This document shows positions 35,847 to 44,165 of a stretch of 64,000 nt of DNA, piece by piece. The first letter of the stretch is position 1. Each line of letters begins with the position of its first letter. The position numbers and the translations under genes were made by a program. Source of the DNA: Teredinibacter purpureus (lineage in GTDB: Bacteria; Pseudomonadota; Gammaproteobacteria; Pseudomonadales; Cellvibrionaceae); NCBI RefSeq assembly GCF_014217335.1, contig NZ_CP060093.1, forward strand, positions 185,468 through 249,467, read 5' to 3'. The notes under the pieces were generated by a model that worked only from the letters and a program-made list of their open reading frames with translations, ran no database searches and had not been told where the DNA came from.

Positions 35847-36023
35847 CTAAAACGTCCTGCTCATCCTTACGGAAACTAAACCGGTGTCCGATAACAGAAA
35901 ATATCCCCCGGCATGAGCCGCAACACGCCAATCGCCAAAAACAACGTAATCTGTAGCGAAAGATTTAATGGTAAAACGCTGTATCCGCGCCTTTATTGGC
36001 TGTAGATCTACATCTAAACACAT
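35847..36023 (-). CDS. Small hypothetical protein (58 residues)
   Basis: ATG at 36023 after AGAGGATTTTGAG; stop TAG at 35847. Begins MCLDVDLQPIKARIQRF and continues DYVVFGDWRVAAHAGGY. It follows the 74-residue gene by 15 bases, forming an operon. Unrecognised. Confidence 0.6.
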   Translation of the reverse strand: MCLDVDLQPIKARIQRFTIKSFATDYVVFGDWRVAAHAGGYFLLSDTGLVSVRMSRTF

Positions 36024-36038
36024 CTCAAAATCCTCTTG

Positions 36039-36263
36039 TTAGTGCCGAGTCCATATTTTTACTTGATTAAAGGCCGTGTGCTGCTGCGCCTTCGCTTTAC
36101 TTGCGTGCTCTTCTGCGACATCGGCTGGTTTAATTGGGTAACTTTTCATGGTTTGGTTCTTGTCGTTGACCTCAAATAAAGTTAAATCTTTCCCTATGTA
36201 GCCAATGTATTTAGCTACAACTAATGACTCGTTATAGATGCTTGAAGTGTATGGACGGTTCAT
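36039..36263 (-). CDS. Small hypothetical protein
   Basis: 74 residues, basic, MNRPYTSSIYNESLVVAKYI then a central LTLFEVNDKNQTMKSYP. The ATG follows CAGGAGAACGCC. Shared-type promoter at 36287-36314. No family recognised. Confidence 0.7.
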   Translation of the reverse strand: MNRPYTSSIYNESLVVAKYIGYIGKDLTLFEVNDKNQTMKSYPIKPADVAEEHASKAKAQQHTAFNQVKIWTRH

Positions 36264-36286
36264 GGCGTTCTCCTGTTGTTAAGGAC

Positions 36287-36314
36287 AACGTATCAAATAG
36301 GGGTAGCAGTGCAA
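36287..36314 (-). promoter_or_regulatory. Promoter of the 36.3-35.8 kb pair, shared type
   Basis: Read leftward: TTGCAC, 16 bases including GCTACCCCT, TACGTT. Confidence 0.7.
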
Positions 36315-36368
36315 ATTAGCGGGATATGGGGGTGGCACCCCCAACACCTATAGTTAAGACCGCTACCG

Positions 36369-36686
36369 TTATGCAACGCACTCTTTGTTCGTTTCGTCCT
36401 GTGTTTTAAAACAAAGAAGATCCTCTAGAATCTGCCAACCCTCCTCCGTACTTCTATCTTGTAGCACTTTGGCTACATATCTTGCCGCCTCGGCGCATTC
36501 CTCATCACTCCATTCTGGACGAATAGATTTGATATCGTCTACGCTCCAGGTAATATCACAAATATACTGAGCGTCTGAGCTAGCCTTCTCCTGAGTTAAA
36601 AATTCTTCAAATATACTGAGGTCGTTATTGTTTTTCGCCTCGTCAAAAGGAAATTGGATTTTGTCTATATCATGATTGCTAAACAT
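36369..36686 (-). CDS. Hypothetical acidic protein
   Basis: 105 residues, strongly acidic. The centre reads SIRPEWSDEECAEAARYVAK, resembling short accessory proteins of phages and plasmids in which a DI..I.P..S.E.A...L pattern recurs. A TACGTT -10 lies at 36719-36724 upstream. No function assignable. Confidence 0.7.
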   Translation of the reverse strand: MFSNHDIDKIQFPFDEAKNNNDLSIFEEFLTQEKASSDAQYICDITWSVDDIKSIRPEWSDEECAEAARYVAKVLQDRSTEEGWQILEDLLCFKTQDETNKECVA

Positions 36687-36872
36687 TGGTTGTCTCCATA
36701 TTGTTAGTCGATGAGAACAACGTATTCTATTCAGGTGAGAAGTGTCGTTTTATTGGAAATTCACGCCGCCTTCCACTCTATGGATCCAATATTAGCGCGG
36801 TAGCGCTACCCCTCGGTCTGAACACGGATCATGGATAGACTGCTTTAGGTTATATGGGAGTAGAGCCTCTAA

Positions 36873-36924
36873 TCAGGATAGATAATAAGAGGAGCGGTTA
36901 TATTGCTCCCCTTTAATGCCTTTT
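36873..36924 (-). terminator. Hairpin near the end of the 37.4-36.9 kb operon
   Basis: GGAGC-ggttatatt-GCTCC followed leftward by a mixed tract. It lies about 40 bases after the stop of the gene ending at 36954. Confidence 0.4.
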
Positions 36925-36953
36925 TAGCACTGGGATCTTTATTCACAGCCTAA

Positions 36954-37187
36954 CTACATTGATAGGTCAGATCGAGAAGCGGGTTTGTCGTGGTATCTCT
37001 CAACGGAAGATTGAACGGGATTATATTTTTCCACATTCAAACCAAGTCTAATGTTAGCGTTACTCACCCCCGCATTAAACGCCATTAAATCCATTTCGCT
37101 CTCAATTCCAGAAGGTATACCAACACCATCATTTTCAGCCCACTGGGAGCCTCTAAGGGCAATCTCATCGATACGCTCAATCGACAT
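36954..37187 (-). CDS. Duplicated small protein (copy 1)
   Basis: 77 residues from the ATG at 37187 (after GAGGGAAAAGTA). MSIERIDEIALRGSQWAEND, then GIPSGIESEMDLMAFNAGVS, then NANIRLGLNVEKY. Nearly the same as the protein at 47197-47373. After its stop TAG the frame continues LGCE and TAA, matching the DNA after copy 2, so the ancestor was a few residues longer and a CAG became TAG. Function unknown. Confidence 0.75.
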   Translation of the reverse strand: MSIERIDEIALRGSQWAENDGVGIPSGIESEMDLMAFNAGVSNANIRLGLNVEKYNPVQSSVERYHDKPASRSDLSM

Positions 37188-37203
37188 TACTTTTCCCTCA
37201 TGA

Positions 37204-37362
37204 TCAGTGAGCATCACCGTACCACTCGCAAAGCGCCTCATACTCTTCTCTCTCACTGCTACTGAGGTTCAAAGAACAGTCACCGCGCTTATCAATCAAA
37301 TTGTGCAACGCAGTTAAGAGAGAATTGTAATCGGGGTACTTTTCACGCAAAAATTTAGGCAT
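37204..37362 (-). CDS. Small hypothetical protein (52 residues)
   Basis: ATG at 37362 after GAGGAGAAATACG, stop TGA at 37204, 16 bases before the next start. MPKFLREKYPDYNSLLTALH, then a charged helix SSSEREEYEALCEWYG. First gene of an operon with copy 1 of the duplicated protein. The upstream sequence TTATAAATA...ATACATGTCATCAGC recurs before the gene at 42.7 kb. Confidence 0.65.
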   Translation of the reverse strand: MPKFLREKYPDYNSLLTALHNLIDKRGDCSLNLSSSEREEYEALCEWYGDAH

Positions 37363-37487
37363 CGTATTTCTCCTCGGGTTTTATAAATAATAAAAATCGC
37401 CTAGGAAGAAATATAACCTTTTTAATACATGTCATCAGCGATGGAGGAAAACACCGCTTATCTACTGGATCTTTAAAATAGACATTA

Positions 37488-38105
37488 TTATTCGCAAAGA
37501 TTGGTAATTCTTACGACAACATGGAATCCGGTAGACGGGTTAAAGCGTGATTGACAAGCCCCCACTATCACTTGCCAATACTTATCTGGCATTTCGCCAC
37601 ATTCAGAGCCTTCACCATTCAGGCTAGGATCCACAAAGACTATAATGTCACTCCACTCGTTAGGCTCTTCTCCTCGCGTGTGCCAGGTCATCAAGGGCCG
37701 ATCTCGTCGATTCAACCAGCGAAGGAATTCGGCCTCGCCAAACCATTCGGGTGCGTTAATTGACAAAACCGGGCTGTGCTGCGCATCGAACTGCATAGAT
37801 TCTCCTTGTGGTTTCCAAGCTGGGCTATGTAGGGAATTATCTACAAGCGACATTGTATATTTGAGGTTTATGTCGTGATCCCAGCAAACAAAGCAATCGG
37901 GCATTTGATTGTTTTGAAATTTTGACGCCATAGATTCCGGAGTTTCGGAAGACTCCACATTGGCCAAATACACCTTAGCCCCTGGGCCATAATTGCCTAG
38001 AGATCGAGCGAGATATGGACTATCAGAGAATGGCCCTATTATTTCTACAATCACTCCCGCCTTTAAATCATCAATTGCGATTGCGTTTTTAGATGAATTG
38101 TTCAT
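37488..38105 (-). CDS. Hypothetical protein
   Basis: 205 residues, acidic, aromatic-rich (EWFGEAEFLRWLNRRDRPL near 115). N-terminus AIDDLKAGVIVEIIGPFSDS resembles a small beta-barrel start. No known family. A TACGTT -10 lies at 38146-38151. A separate transcription unit. Confidence 0.7.
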   Translation of the reverse strand: MNNSSKNAIAIDDLKAGVIVEIIGPFSDSPYLARSLGNYGPGAKVYLANVESSETPESMASKFQNNQMPDCFVCWDHDINLKYTMSLVDNSLHSPAWKPQGESMQFDAQHSPVLSINAPEWFGEAEFLRWLNRRDRPLMTWHTRGEEPNEWSDIIVFVDPSLNGEGSECGEMPDKYWQVIVGACQSRFNPSTGFHVVVRITNLCE

Positions 38106-38249
38106 TGGTACATCCTTTATTTTCTATGGGAAATTGGGTGAAATAAACGTATCAGGCAAGCAATCTGGTGAGGTATGGGGGTGACTATCCATCACGCTGA
38201 CCTCCATTAAAATCCTCACAGGGATGGCCAATTTTATAGTCAAAGCCGC

Positions 38250-38684
38250 TTACGCGGCCTCCATACTGTCCGCCCAAGTCTTTCCGTGGCGTTGATTTAT
38301 CAAGTTAGTTAACCACGTCCGTAGAAAATTATTCTGATCTTTTTTGTAAGCCAAGCATACTTTTCCTGGCTCTGGGAAAACCTCTTGATAATAAGGTGGT
38401 AATGACTGATTAAAGCTAAATGCCTCTACAGATTTTATTTCTGGATGGAGAAGCAATACCATTTCTGGATCACTACATAAATCACCATTTTGCTCAAAGT
38501 AGTGAGCAATCGAAACCGCCAAAGAGCCTTTTGAATAAACATTATCTAAATGCGGCAAACGCTCTAGAACTAAATCCATATATCCGCCCGACTGACTTCT
38601 GCCATTTGGTCGAATTTGGCCTTCTGTAACAATTCCAAGCTTAACAAGCCGATCATAGTTGGTTTCGTATACCGTCTTTCTCAT
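38250..38684 (-). CDS. Conserved plasmid/phage-type protein, possibly DUF6908-like
   Basis: 144 residues. NYDRLVKLGIV, SGGYMDLVLERLP, IAHYFEQNGDLCSDPEM, YYQEVFPEPGKV and LRTWLTNLINQ form a pattern I associate with the DUF6908 group of mobile-element proteins; the assignment is from memory and uncertain. Second gene after the 55-residue gene, with a 16-base gap. Confidence 0.7.
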   Translation of the reverse strand: MRKTVYETNYDRLVKLGIVTEGQIRPNGRSQSGGYMDLVLERLPHLDNVYSKGSLAVSIAHYFEQNGDLCSDPEMVLLLHPEIKSVEAFSFNQSLPPYYQEVFPEPGKVCLAYKKDQNNFLRTWLTNLINQRHGKTWADSMEAA

Positions 38685-38700
38685 ATCTTTTTTCCCCTAG

Positions 38701-38868
38701 CTATTTTTGCAGCGAAGCAAGCGTGTTGTGCGAGCCTATTCGCTCACCATCTACTAAAGCATAACCACCAAAATAGAAGTGGTTTTTAATAGATTGACTA
38801 TAAGCGTCCACGTCACTCAAGGATTTCTGGTACGTAAAATTACCGTTTGGATCATAGAATTTAACCAT
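38701..38868 (-). CDS. Small hypothetical protein (55 residues)
   Basis: ATG at 38868, stop TAG at 38701. MVKFYDPNGNFTYQKSLSDV, then YFGGYALVDGERIGSHNTLA. Codon use is normal and it fills the gap between a strong promoter (38906-38933) and the next gene. Unrecognised. Confidence 0.6.
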   Translation of the reverse strand: MVKFYDPNGNFTYQKSLSDVDAYSQSIKNHFYFGGYALVDGERIGSHNTLASLQK

Positions 38869-38905
38869 TTATTTTTTCTCGCTAATTATGTTTCTAGATA
38901 TTAAC

Positions 38906-38933
38906 AACGTACTCAATCATTAAACCCTGTCAA
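38906..38933 (-). promoter_or_regulatory. Best example of the shared promoter: TTGACA-16-TACGTT
   Basis: Read leftward: perfect -35 TTGACA, 16 bases, TACGTT. Drives the 38.87-38.25 kb pair. Confidence 0.8.
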
Positions 38934-38963
38934 ATTGGGAGGACGCGCCTCCCAACATGGCTA

Positions 38964-40034
38964 TCAATGCGTATGTTTTTTTACCATGCGAAGTTCTTCC
39001 TCAGAAAACTTCCAAGTAATATCATTTGGGTTGATACCTTCATTACGTAAAATCTCTTCGTGCACGCCTCGATGAAAGCTAGGTACAGTGTCTATATAGG
39101 CGTATGCCGTCGAGCCAATGACTTTCACTGTGGCAAGGTCGGTACCGGAATCTTTTTTGCTGGTTAGCATTCTGACTTTTTCCGAACTCCCCTCTTCGCA
39201 CTTACCACCAGTGGACCCCCACCCAATCAAAGCGGCCTTCTTATTGGCCTTACTTAATCTGGCAACTTTAATGCCGGTGGCCATGCCAAAAACCTTCTCG
39301 CATGATTTGAAAAGGCCTTCAATGAAGTACTTGGTTAAGACCTGGATGTCGCGGTTTAGAATCGCATCAGCAATCATCTCGTTGCACACCATCTGCGGAG
39401 CACTCAAGTCCTCCTCATAGGACTTCTCCAGCTTCTCCAGCTCGGTCGTTTTGGTGCTTGGGTACTCGGAGTAGTACTTATTGGCGTATTGAATGCCTGC
39501 TCGCCGCCTTTCCTCGGCCAATTGAATCTGAATTGCACGCATTAAACCGTCTTTGGTATTCAGGTCGAGTGCCTTTATGTCACGCGCCATCTGGGTGATA
39601 CTGGCCTTCCATTGCCATTTGGCCAAAGTTTCTTGAAGTGCTGTTACGCGCTTTATCCCATGGGGTAGCGCCTCGCGGAGCGAGTAGGCCTCCGTCAGTG
39701 TGTAGCCGGATACCTCTGCAATTTTCTTCAACAATGCCACTTCTTGCGGGCACTCCAGGCCATTATTCAAGCGATATTGCTCAATTTCAGGTGCTGAAAT
39801 GTACCCAGCCAGGTATGCATCCTGGGTACCGATTTGTTGAGGGTTTGGGATACTTACAACTTCAAGGTTAAGGTTTGATGCCGTGCATCGCATCTCAATG
39901 AGTTCAAGCATCTCTTCGTTTGCAACGACGGTTTTACCTTTGCGAATCGCGATAATCTTTTCGCGAATGAAACTGTAGCTCGTTGAATCTGCTTTCTCAG
40001 AAGCACCGTTATTGGTAAGCGCGGTATGTGTCAT
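38964..40034 (-). CDS. Large accessory protein, unknown
   Basis: 356 residues, soluble, mostly helical. No motif recognised. Notable segments: EIIAIRKGKTVVANEEMLEL-like start, TEAYSLREALPHGIKRV near 115, and a Lys/Gly-rich SKANKKAALIGWGSTGG near 265. Single-gene unit with a TACGTT -10 at 40078-40083. Confidence 0.75.
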   Translation of the reverse strand: MTHTALTNNGASEKADSTSYSFIREKIIAIRKGKTVVANEEMLELIEMRCTASNLNLEVVSIPNPQQIGTQDAYLAGYISAPEIEQYRLNNGLECPQEVALLKKIAEVSGYTLTEAYSLREALPHGIKRVTALQETLAKWQWKASITQMARDIKALDLNTKDGLMRAIQIQLAEERRRAGIQYANKYYSEYPSTKTTELEKLEKSYEEDLSAPQMVCNEMIADAILNRDIQVLTKYFIEGLFKSCEKVFGMATGIKVARLSKANKKAALIGWGSTGGKCEEGSSEKVRMLTSKKDSGTDLATVKVIGSTAYAYIDTVPSFHRGVHEEILRNEGINPNDITWKFSEEELRMVKKHTH

Positions 40035-40127
40035 GCTGGTTGTCTCCTAGTGGTTTGATCATATAATCACTAGACACAACGTACTGTACATATGAACAGT
40101 CTGCACGAATCGGGGAAACGCCCCAAT

Positions 40128-40172
40128 AACCACTGAATGCGATACAAAATTGAACGATAGCGAAACGTTCTT
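40128..40172 (-). repeat. Intergenic repeat module (copy E)
   Basis: Read leftward: ACGTTTCGCTATCGTTCAA, then CATTCAGTGGTTATTGGGGC. Same order as copies A-C. Confidence 0.6.
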
Positions 40173-40214
40173 CCACGTGTTACCCGTCTGACGGGAGAAT
40201 GAGCTGATTAAACG

Positions 40215-40273
40215 CTTTAAACGGCTCATATACACGTATATACTGAGCCAATAAAGGTGATTTAACGGCTCAA
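40215..40273. promoter_or_regulatory. Operator candidate before the fic gene
   Basis: A 27-bp imperfect palindrome GGCTCA...TGAGCC (40223-40249) is preceded by TTTAAAC and followed by a second TTTAACGGCTCA (40261-40272) just before the ATG. A winged-helix C-terminus in the Fic protein makes autoregulation plausible. Confidence 0.65.
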
Positions 40274-40277
40274 AACC

Positions 40278-41555
40278 ATGAAATACTGCTGGCAACACCC
40301 AGATTGGCCCAACTTTACATATAATGACCGCGAAATACGGAATACGCTGTATTCGTATGCCTTGGAGTCTGGCCGATTATCCGGAGGCGTGGGACAGTTA
40401 AAAGAAAGCTTGCAAAACGAGGCGTACATAGGCCTTATGGTCAATGAGGCTATAAAGACTAGCCAGATTGAAGGGGAAATTCTTGATTCCGAAGATGTGC
40501 GCTCCTCAATAAAGAATTTCCTCGGATTGAGCAATCCTCCGACTCGCGTAATCGATCCAAAAGCCGAGGGGATCTCCGCACTTATGGTTGACCTTCGAAA
40601 GACGTACACAGAGCCTTTGTCTAAAGAAAAACTATGTCATTGGCATCAATTAGTGTTACCTCCTGAATCTAGAAGCCTTTTACAGCCAAACTTACAGATT
40701 GGACAGTGGCGGACAACAGAAAGCCCGATGCAAATCGTTTCAGGCCCGATAGGGTATGAACAGGTACATTACGAAGCACCCCCTTCCCATCAAGTGGATG
40801 AAGAAATGAGCCGCTTCCTCAAGTGGTATAACGATAGCAGCCCTCTCAATCCTCACAGGAAAGAAAACCTTTCTGGCCCTGAGCGATCCGCAATTGCGCA
40901 TCTATGGTTCGAGTCAATCCATCCGTTTGATGATGGAAATGGTCGTGTAGGTCGAGCTATTGCTGAACAGGCATTGGCGCAAGACGCAGGAGGCCCAGCA
41001 TTGCTCAGTTTATCATCTGCTATCGAGCGCAATAAAAAGGAGTATTACGAGCAGCTGCACCAGGCAAGCAAGCCAGAGATGAATGTTACACCTTGGGTTA
41101 ATTGGTTCTGTGACACCGTTATGCTGGCGCAGAAAGAAGCCTTGAATAAAGTCCAATTTGTTCTCCAAAAAGCTAGATTCTGGAATGACAATGAGGAAAA
41201 AGACCTGAATGTAAGGCAGGTAAAAGCAATTAATAAAGTATTCAATGCTGGTATAGAAGGGTTTCAGTATGGCATAAGCGCCAAAAAATACATGGGTATG
41301 ACTGGATGTTCGAAGGCAACCGCGACAAGAGATCTGGCCGAGCTTGTCCAGAAAGGCTGCCTCACCCCATTGGAAAAGATAGGGCGGAACGCGCGCTACG
41401 AACTAAACTTGAGCGGGGGTGCGCTTAAACTAGAATCACAAGGAAAAAGGGTAGCGACGAAAGTCGAAGATCAGGGATTTTCAGATAGAGTTAAAGAGTG
41501 GAAAACTCATATTAACTCTGAAGAAAGTACTGGAAAATCACCGAAGCTTGGCTAA
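40278..41555 (+). CDS. Fic-family protein with self-inhibition motif (DUF4172-Fic-wHTH)
   Basis: 425 residues. N-terminal DUF4172-like region (CWQHPDWPNFTYN), a class II inhibitory motif TSQIEG at 61-66, and the Fic signature HPFDDGNGRVGR at 215-226, all key residues present. The C-terminal part (SAKKYMGMTGCSKATATRDL) looks like a winged helix. Fic enzymes transfer AMP from ATP to target proteins; the Glu of TSQIEG blocks the active site. Rightward, independent of the array, with its own operator. Could be a toxin-like modifier or regulator. Confidence 0.9.
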   Translation: MKYCWQHPDWPNFTYNDREIRNTLYSYALESGRLSGGVGQLKESLQNEAYIGLMVNEAIKTSQIEGEILDSEDVRSSIKNFLGLSNPPTRVIDPKAEGISALMVDLRKTYTEPLSKEKLCHWHQLVLPPESRSLLQPNLQIGQWRTTESPMQIVSGPIGYEQVHYEAPPSHQVDEEMSRFLKWYNDSSPLNPHRKENLSGPERSAIAHLWFESIHPFDDGNGRVGRAIAEQALAQDAGGPALLSLSSAIERNKKEYYEQLHQASKPEMNVTPWVNWFCDTVMLAQKEALNKVQFVLQKARFWNDNEEKDLNVRQVKAINKVFNAGIEGFQYGISAKKYMGMTGCSKATATRDLAELVQKGCLTPLEKIGRNARYELNLSGGALKLESQGKRVATKVEDQGFSDRVKEWKTHINSEESTGKSPKLG

Positions 41556-41586
41556 TTAATTTAGCGAGCCGCTTGCCGAGCCCTAC

Positions 41587-41859
41587 TCAAAACCCAGGCG
41601 GCTTACTACCAACAGCATATATATCGTTTTGAGTGTGTTTTGGACTTATATCTTGCTCAAGAACCATCGCCAAAGATGTTAGAGAGGGCCACAGCTGATA
41701 TTCTTCTGTGATTTCGCGTCCTGGCCCCAAGCAATCTTTTACACCTAATATTCGTACCGTACCATCAGTCAACTCAATATCATCAGGGAAGTTACTCTCC
41801 CCCTTATGGTTTATCGACCAAATGTGCCCATCTACATCCACGAAGCATCGAGTATTCAT
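41587..41859 (-). CDS. Hypothetical protein
   Basis: 90 residues, MNTRCFVDVDGHIWSINHKG, acidic. ATG follows AGGAGAATGTTGG. Convergent with fic. It ends the leftward run that begins at 42.7 kb. No family. Confidence 0.65.
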   Translation of the reverse strand: MNTRCFVDVDGHIWSINHKGESNFPDDIELTDGTVRILGVKDCLGPGREITEEYQLWPSLTSLAMVLEQDISPKHTQNDIYAVGSKPPGF

Positions 41860-41899
41860 CCAACATTCTCCTCTCTGTTAAAATTGCAATTTTTAAATT

Positions 41900-42126
41900 T
41901 CACAAGATATCAAATTCAGCCATAGCTTTCCGCATATCAAAACCACCGGTGTTACACATGACTGCCTCATCAACTATATCAAATCTTTTGAGATTGCCAT
42001 CAGACATCATGTGAACCTGAAAAATCTTGTCAGAAACTGGGCAATAGACAAAACCATGATCACCAGCCTTTTTTGTGGCAGCCTCTAGTGTTCGATGGCT
42101 CTTAAGCGTATCCTAGTGATTAACAT
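41900..42126 (-). pseudogene. Small gene broken by a frameshift near its start
   Basis: The ATG at 42126 follows GGGGGAATAGATC at the end of the upstream gene, an excellent coupled start, but the frame closes after 13 codons. The -1 frame is open to TGA at 41900 and coding-like: LKSHRTLEAATKKAGDHGFV, YCPVSDKIFQVHM, GFDMRKAMAEFDIL. The shift lies within the first eight codons. Either a one-base indel or a sequence error. Confidence 0.55.
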
Positions 42127-42129
42127 GAT

Positions 42130-42708
42130 CTATTCCCCCATACCTTTATTGCCGGAACTCTGTTCAGCTTTTCGTCCACCTACGCGCATATACAGCTGCT
42201 CGGCCTTGCCTTCAATTGCAGGTGTAATAACCGTGGCACCTTCACTTACCAAGGATATCCAATACGAATCAGGGGTATACTCATCATCCATGTAAAAGTC
42301 ACAAACCGATTGCCCACCAAAGACCTCTGGCTGATCCAAAACAGTATCAGAATCTACCGTCGCGCTTCCAGGGAACTCGACACCCTCTCCTTCAGTAATC
42401 CAGCCATCAATGGCAGCAACCAAATCCAAATCTGAAATTTTTGAAACAATAACGAAAGCTTCACTAGAAGATATAGCGGAAACGTGATGGCTAATAATCT
42501 GTCCAGAATCTCTGTTAATGGCAATAACGGTATAATTTTTTAACTGCATTATTATTTTTCCTTTATTATTTTGAGAGGCCGCATTAGCTTCTACTGGGTG
42601 TATCTCAGCCTTATATTCTTCATAACGCTCCAAACTTGAACCAAGCTCGGTTCCATCTTCGTTGTATGGAGTTAGATTCTCCTTTGTACAAAACTCATCG
42701 AAATCCAT
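42130..42708 (-). CDS. Hypothetical protein, possible two-part fusion
   Basis: 192 residues from 42708. An internal ATG at 42549 follows AAAGGAAAAATAAT and begins MQLKNYTVIAINRDSGQIIS, which reads like a natural N-terminus. So either two short genes fused in frame or a second start is used. The later part contains VFGGQSVCDFYMDDEYTPDS. No family recognised. Confidence 0.65.
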   Translation of the reverse strand: MDFDEFCTKENLTPYNEDGTELGSSLERYEEYKAEIHPVEANAASQNNKGKIIMQLKNYTVIAINRDSGQIISHHVSAISSSEAFVIVSKISDLDLVAAIDGWITEGEGVEFPGSATVDSDTVLDQPEVFGGQSVCDFYMDDEYTPDSYWISLVSEGATVITPAIEGKAEQLYMRVGGRKAEQSSGNKGMGE

Positions 42709-42781
42709 ATTATTCTCCGCTGTTTATAAATAGTGAAATCGTGCGCTAAAACAACATAAGCTTTTAAATAGATATCATCAG

Positions 42782-43399
42782 CTATGCGGGAGAGGCGTCT
42801 CTCTGCGCGATATGGCGAGACTGGGTAAGATTTCCGATAAAACGAATAGGCAATTTCGTAACGGGCCCAAGCCAGCAATTTTTCACTTCCGAAAAGCTAA
42901 AACCCGATCTAGCAACATCGTTCTTGGCATATCCATCAAGAACGTCTACATTGCTAATCGAGACCAATCCATCAGCTTCATCCTTGACAATGACAGCGTC
43001 GTTTTTAGCTTTCAGTACATCCTGATCCCACAAGTAACCAGCTCGCTCTTTTAGATCGAGATAGGTATAAAAGTCTTCACCTCCAGCCGGTGGAATAATA
43101 GGAACATCCAAGGCAAAAACCGATTTAATGAAGTCGGCCTCTGCCTGAGAGAACGCACTAACAATAGGCGACCAATCATCATTACTTCCGTGATCTAACT
43201 CCATTGGAACGCCATCAATAACGCTATACATAGACAGGCCGTTCGCTTCTGGATAGTCGGGATCATTAAATGTAACTTCTAAGCAATAGCATCCCAAGGA
43301 CTCGCAATATGCTTTAGCATTAAAGGTAACATTCGGAATAGTTTTCGCCCGCTCGAACATTAGCTCATTAGTCATGGATAATACTGAATGTGTCATCAT
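42782..43399 (-). CDS. Hypothetical protein
   Basis: 205 residues. ATG follows CAGGAGACGGTTAT. Central IIPPAGGEDFYTYLDLKERA near 115. Soluble, acidic, unrecognised. TACGTT -10 at 43451-43456, with CTGCAC 17 bases further up. Confidence 0.7.
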   Translation of the reverse strand: MMTHSVLSMTNELMFERAKTIPNVTFNAKAYCESLGCYCLEVTFNDPDYPEANGLSMYSVIDGVPMELDHGSNDDWSPIVSAFSQAEADFIKSVFALDVPIIPPAGGEDFYTYLDLKERAGYLWDQDVLKAKNDAVIVKDEADGLVSISNVDVLDGYAKNDVARSGFSFSEVKNCWLGPVTKLPIRFIGNLTQSRHIAQRDASPA

Positions 43400-43504
43400 A
43401 TAACCGTCTCCTGAAAGTTTTTGCAGCCACCATGACTGCTTGGTAGGAATAACGTAACGCGTTATTGGGAGGTGTGCAGTTTTAGAAGAAATCTGGCGAC
43501 ACGC

Positions 43505-43550
43505 ACGGCCACCCGCCCACTGAATTAAAATGTTTTCGCGATAGCGATAT
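43505..43550 (-). repeat. Intergenic repeat module (copy F)
   Basis: Read leftward: ATCGCTATCGCGAAAACATT, then TTAATTCAGTGGGCGGGTGG. Lies between the zincin operon and the 43.4 kb promoter. Confidence 0.6.
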
Positions 43551-43569
43551 ACATATCAACGTAGGGCTG

Positions 43570-44148
43570 TTAATTTCGAAGTGATGTCTTTGATTGTTGC
43601 TTGCCTGGTTCCGGCGACTCACACTGGTTCAACCAAGAATCAATTCGAGAACCTAAATTAGGTGGTGTGGATTGCAAGGTGCCTAATCCTGCAGCGAAGT
43701 GGCTTGAGTGAGCCACCAACTCAGCCTTAAATTTAAAGAGGCTAGCTGCAGCAAGGGCTGTTGCCCCCGTATCACATACACCATCAATCAGAACAACGCG
43801 ATCAGGAACGTTTGCACACGACAATGAATACCCATAAAAGCTTCCATCGATGATATCGCCTCTTTTTTTAATGCCGTAAAGGGATTCTCTCTTAGCACCC
43901 TTTATCACATCGCTAACGGGTAGGCCTGTGAGTTCGGAAAGTTTATTTGCCAGAGTGAGACTGGTTGTTGCCTTCCCATCCCTGCCCGGTATGGGTATCA
44001 GCGTACAGTTTTGTGGTAGCAGCCGAATCATTTCCTTGGCCATGGCGGCTGCGGCAACCACACAGCCCTCCTTTAGCTGATGGGCGAGTTCTCTTGCTTG
44101 TGGCGTGTGATAATAATTAGCTGCGGATCGGACTTCAATAAATGGCAT
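43570..44148 (-). CDS. Phosphoribosyltransferase-like protein
   Basis: 192 residues from the ATG at 44148; the longer frame overlaps the upstream gene. A type I phosphoribosyltransferase loop is visible as VVLIDGVCDTGATALAAA at about 134-151 (usual VLIDDVxTTGxT), preceded by LIPIPGRDGKATTSLTLA, as in ComF-like proteins. The acidic pair of the PRPP loop is altered (DG instead of DD/ED). Third gene of a three-gene operon with a zincin; substrate unknown. Confidence 0.7.
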   Translation of the reverse strand: MPFIEVRSAANYYHTPQARELAHQLKEGCVVAAAAMAKEMIRLLPQNCTLIPIPGRDGKATTSLTLANKLSELTGLPVSDVIKGAKRESLYGIKKRGDIIDGSFYGYSLSCANVPDRVVLIDGVCDTGATALAAASLFKFKAELVAHSSHFAAGLGTLQSTPPNLGSRIDSWLNQCESPEPGKQQSKTSLRN

Positions 44149-44165
44149 TAGAGTCGTTTCCGCTA

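Noticed and set aside
40059..40298. 79-codon leftward frame over the fic operator
   Set aside because: Lies across the fic control region and a repeat module, without a ribosome site.
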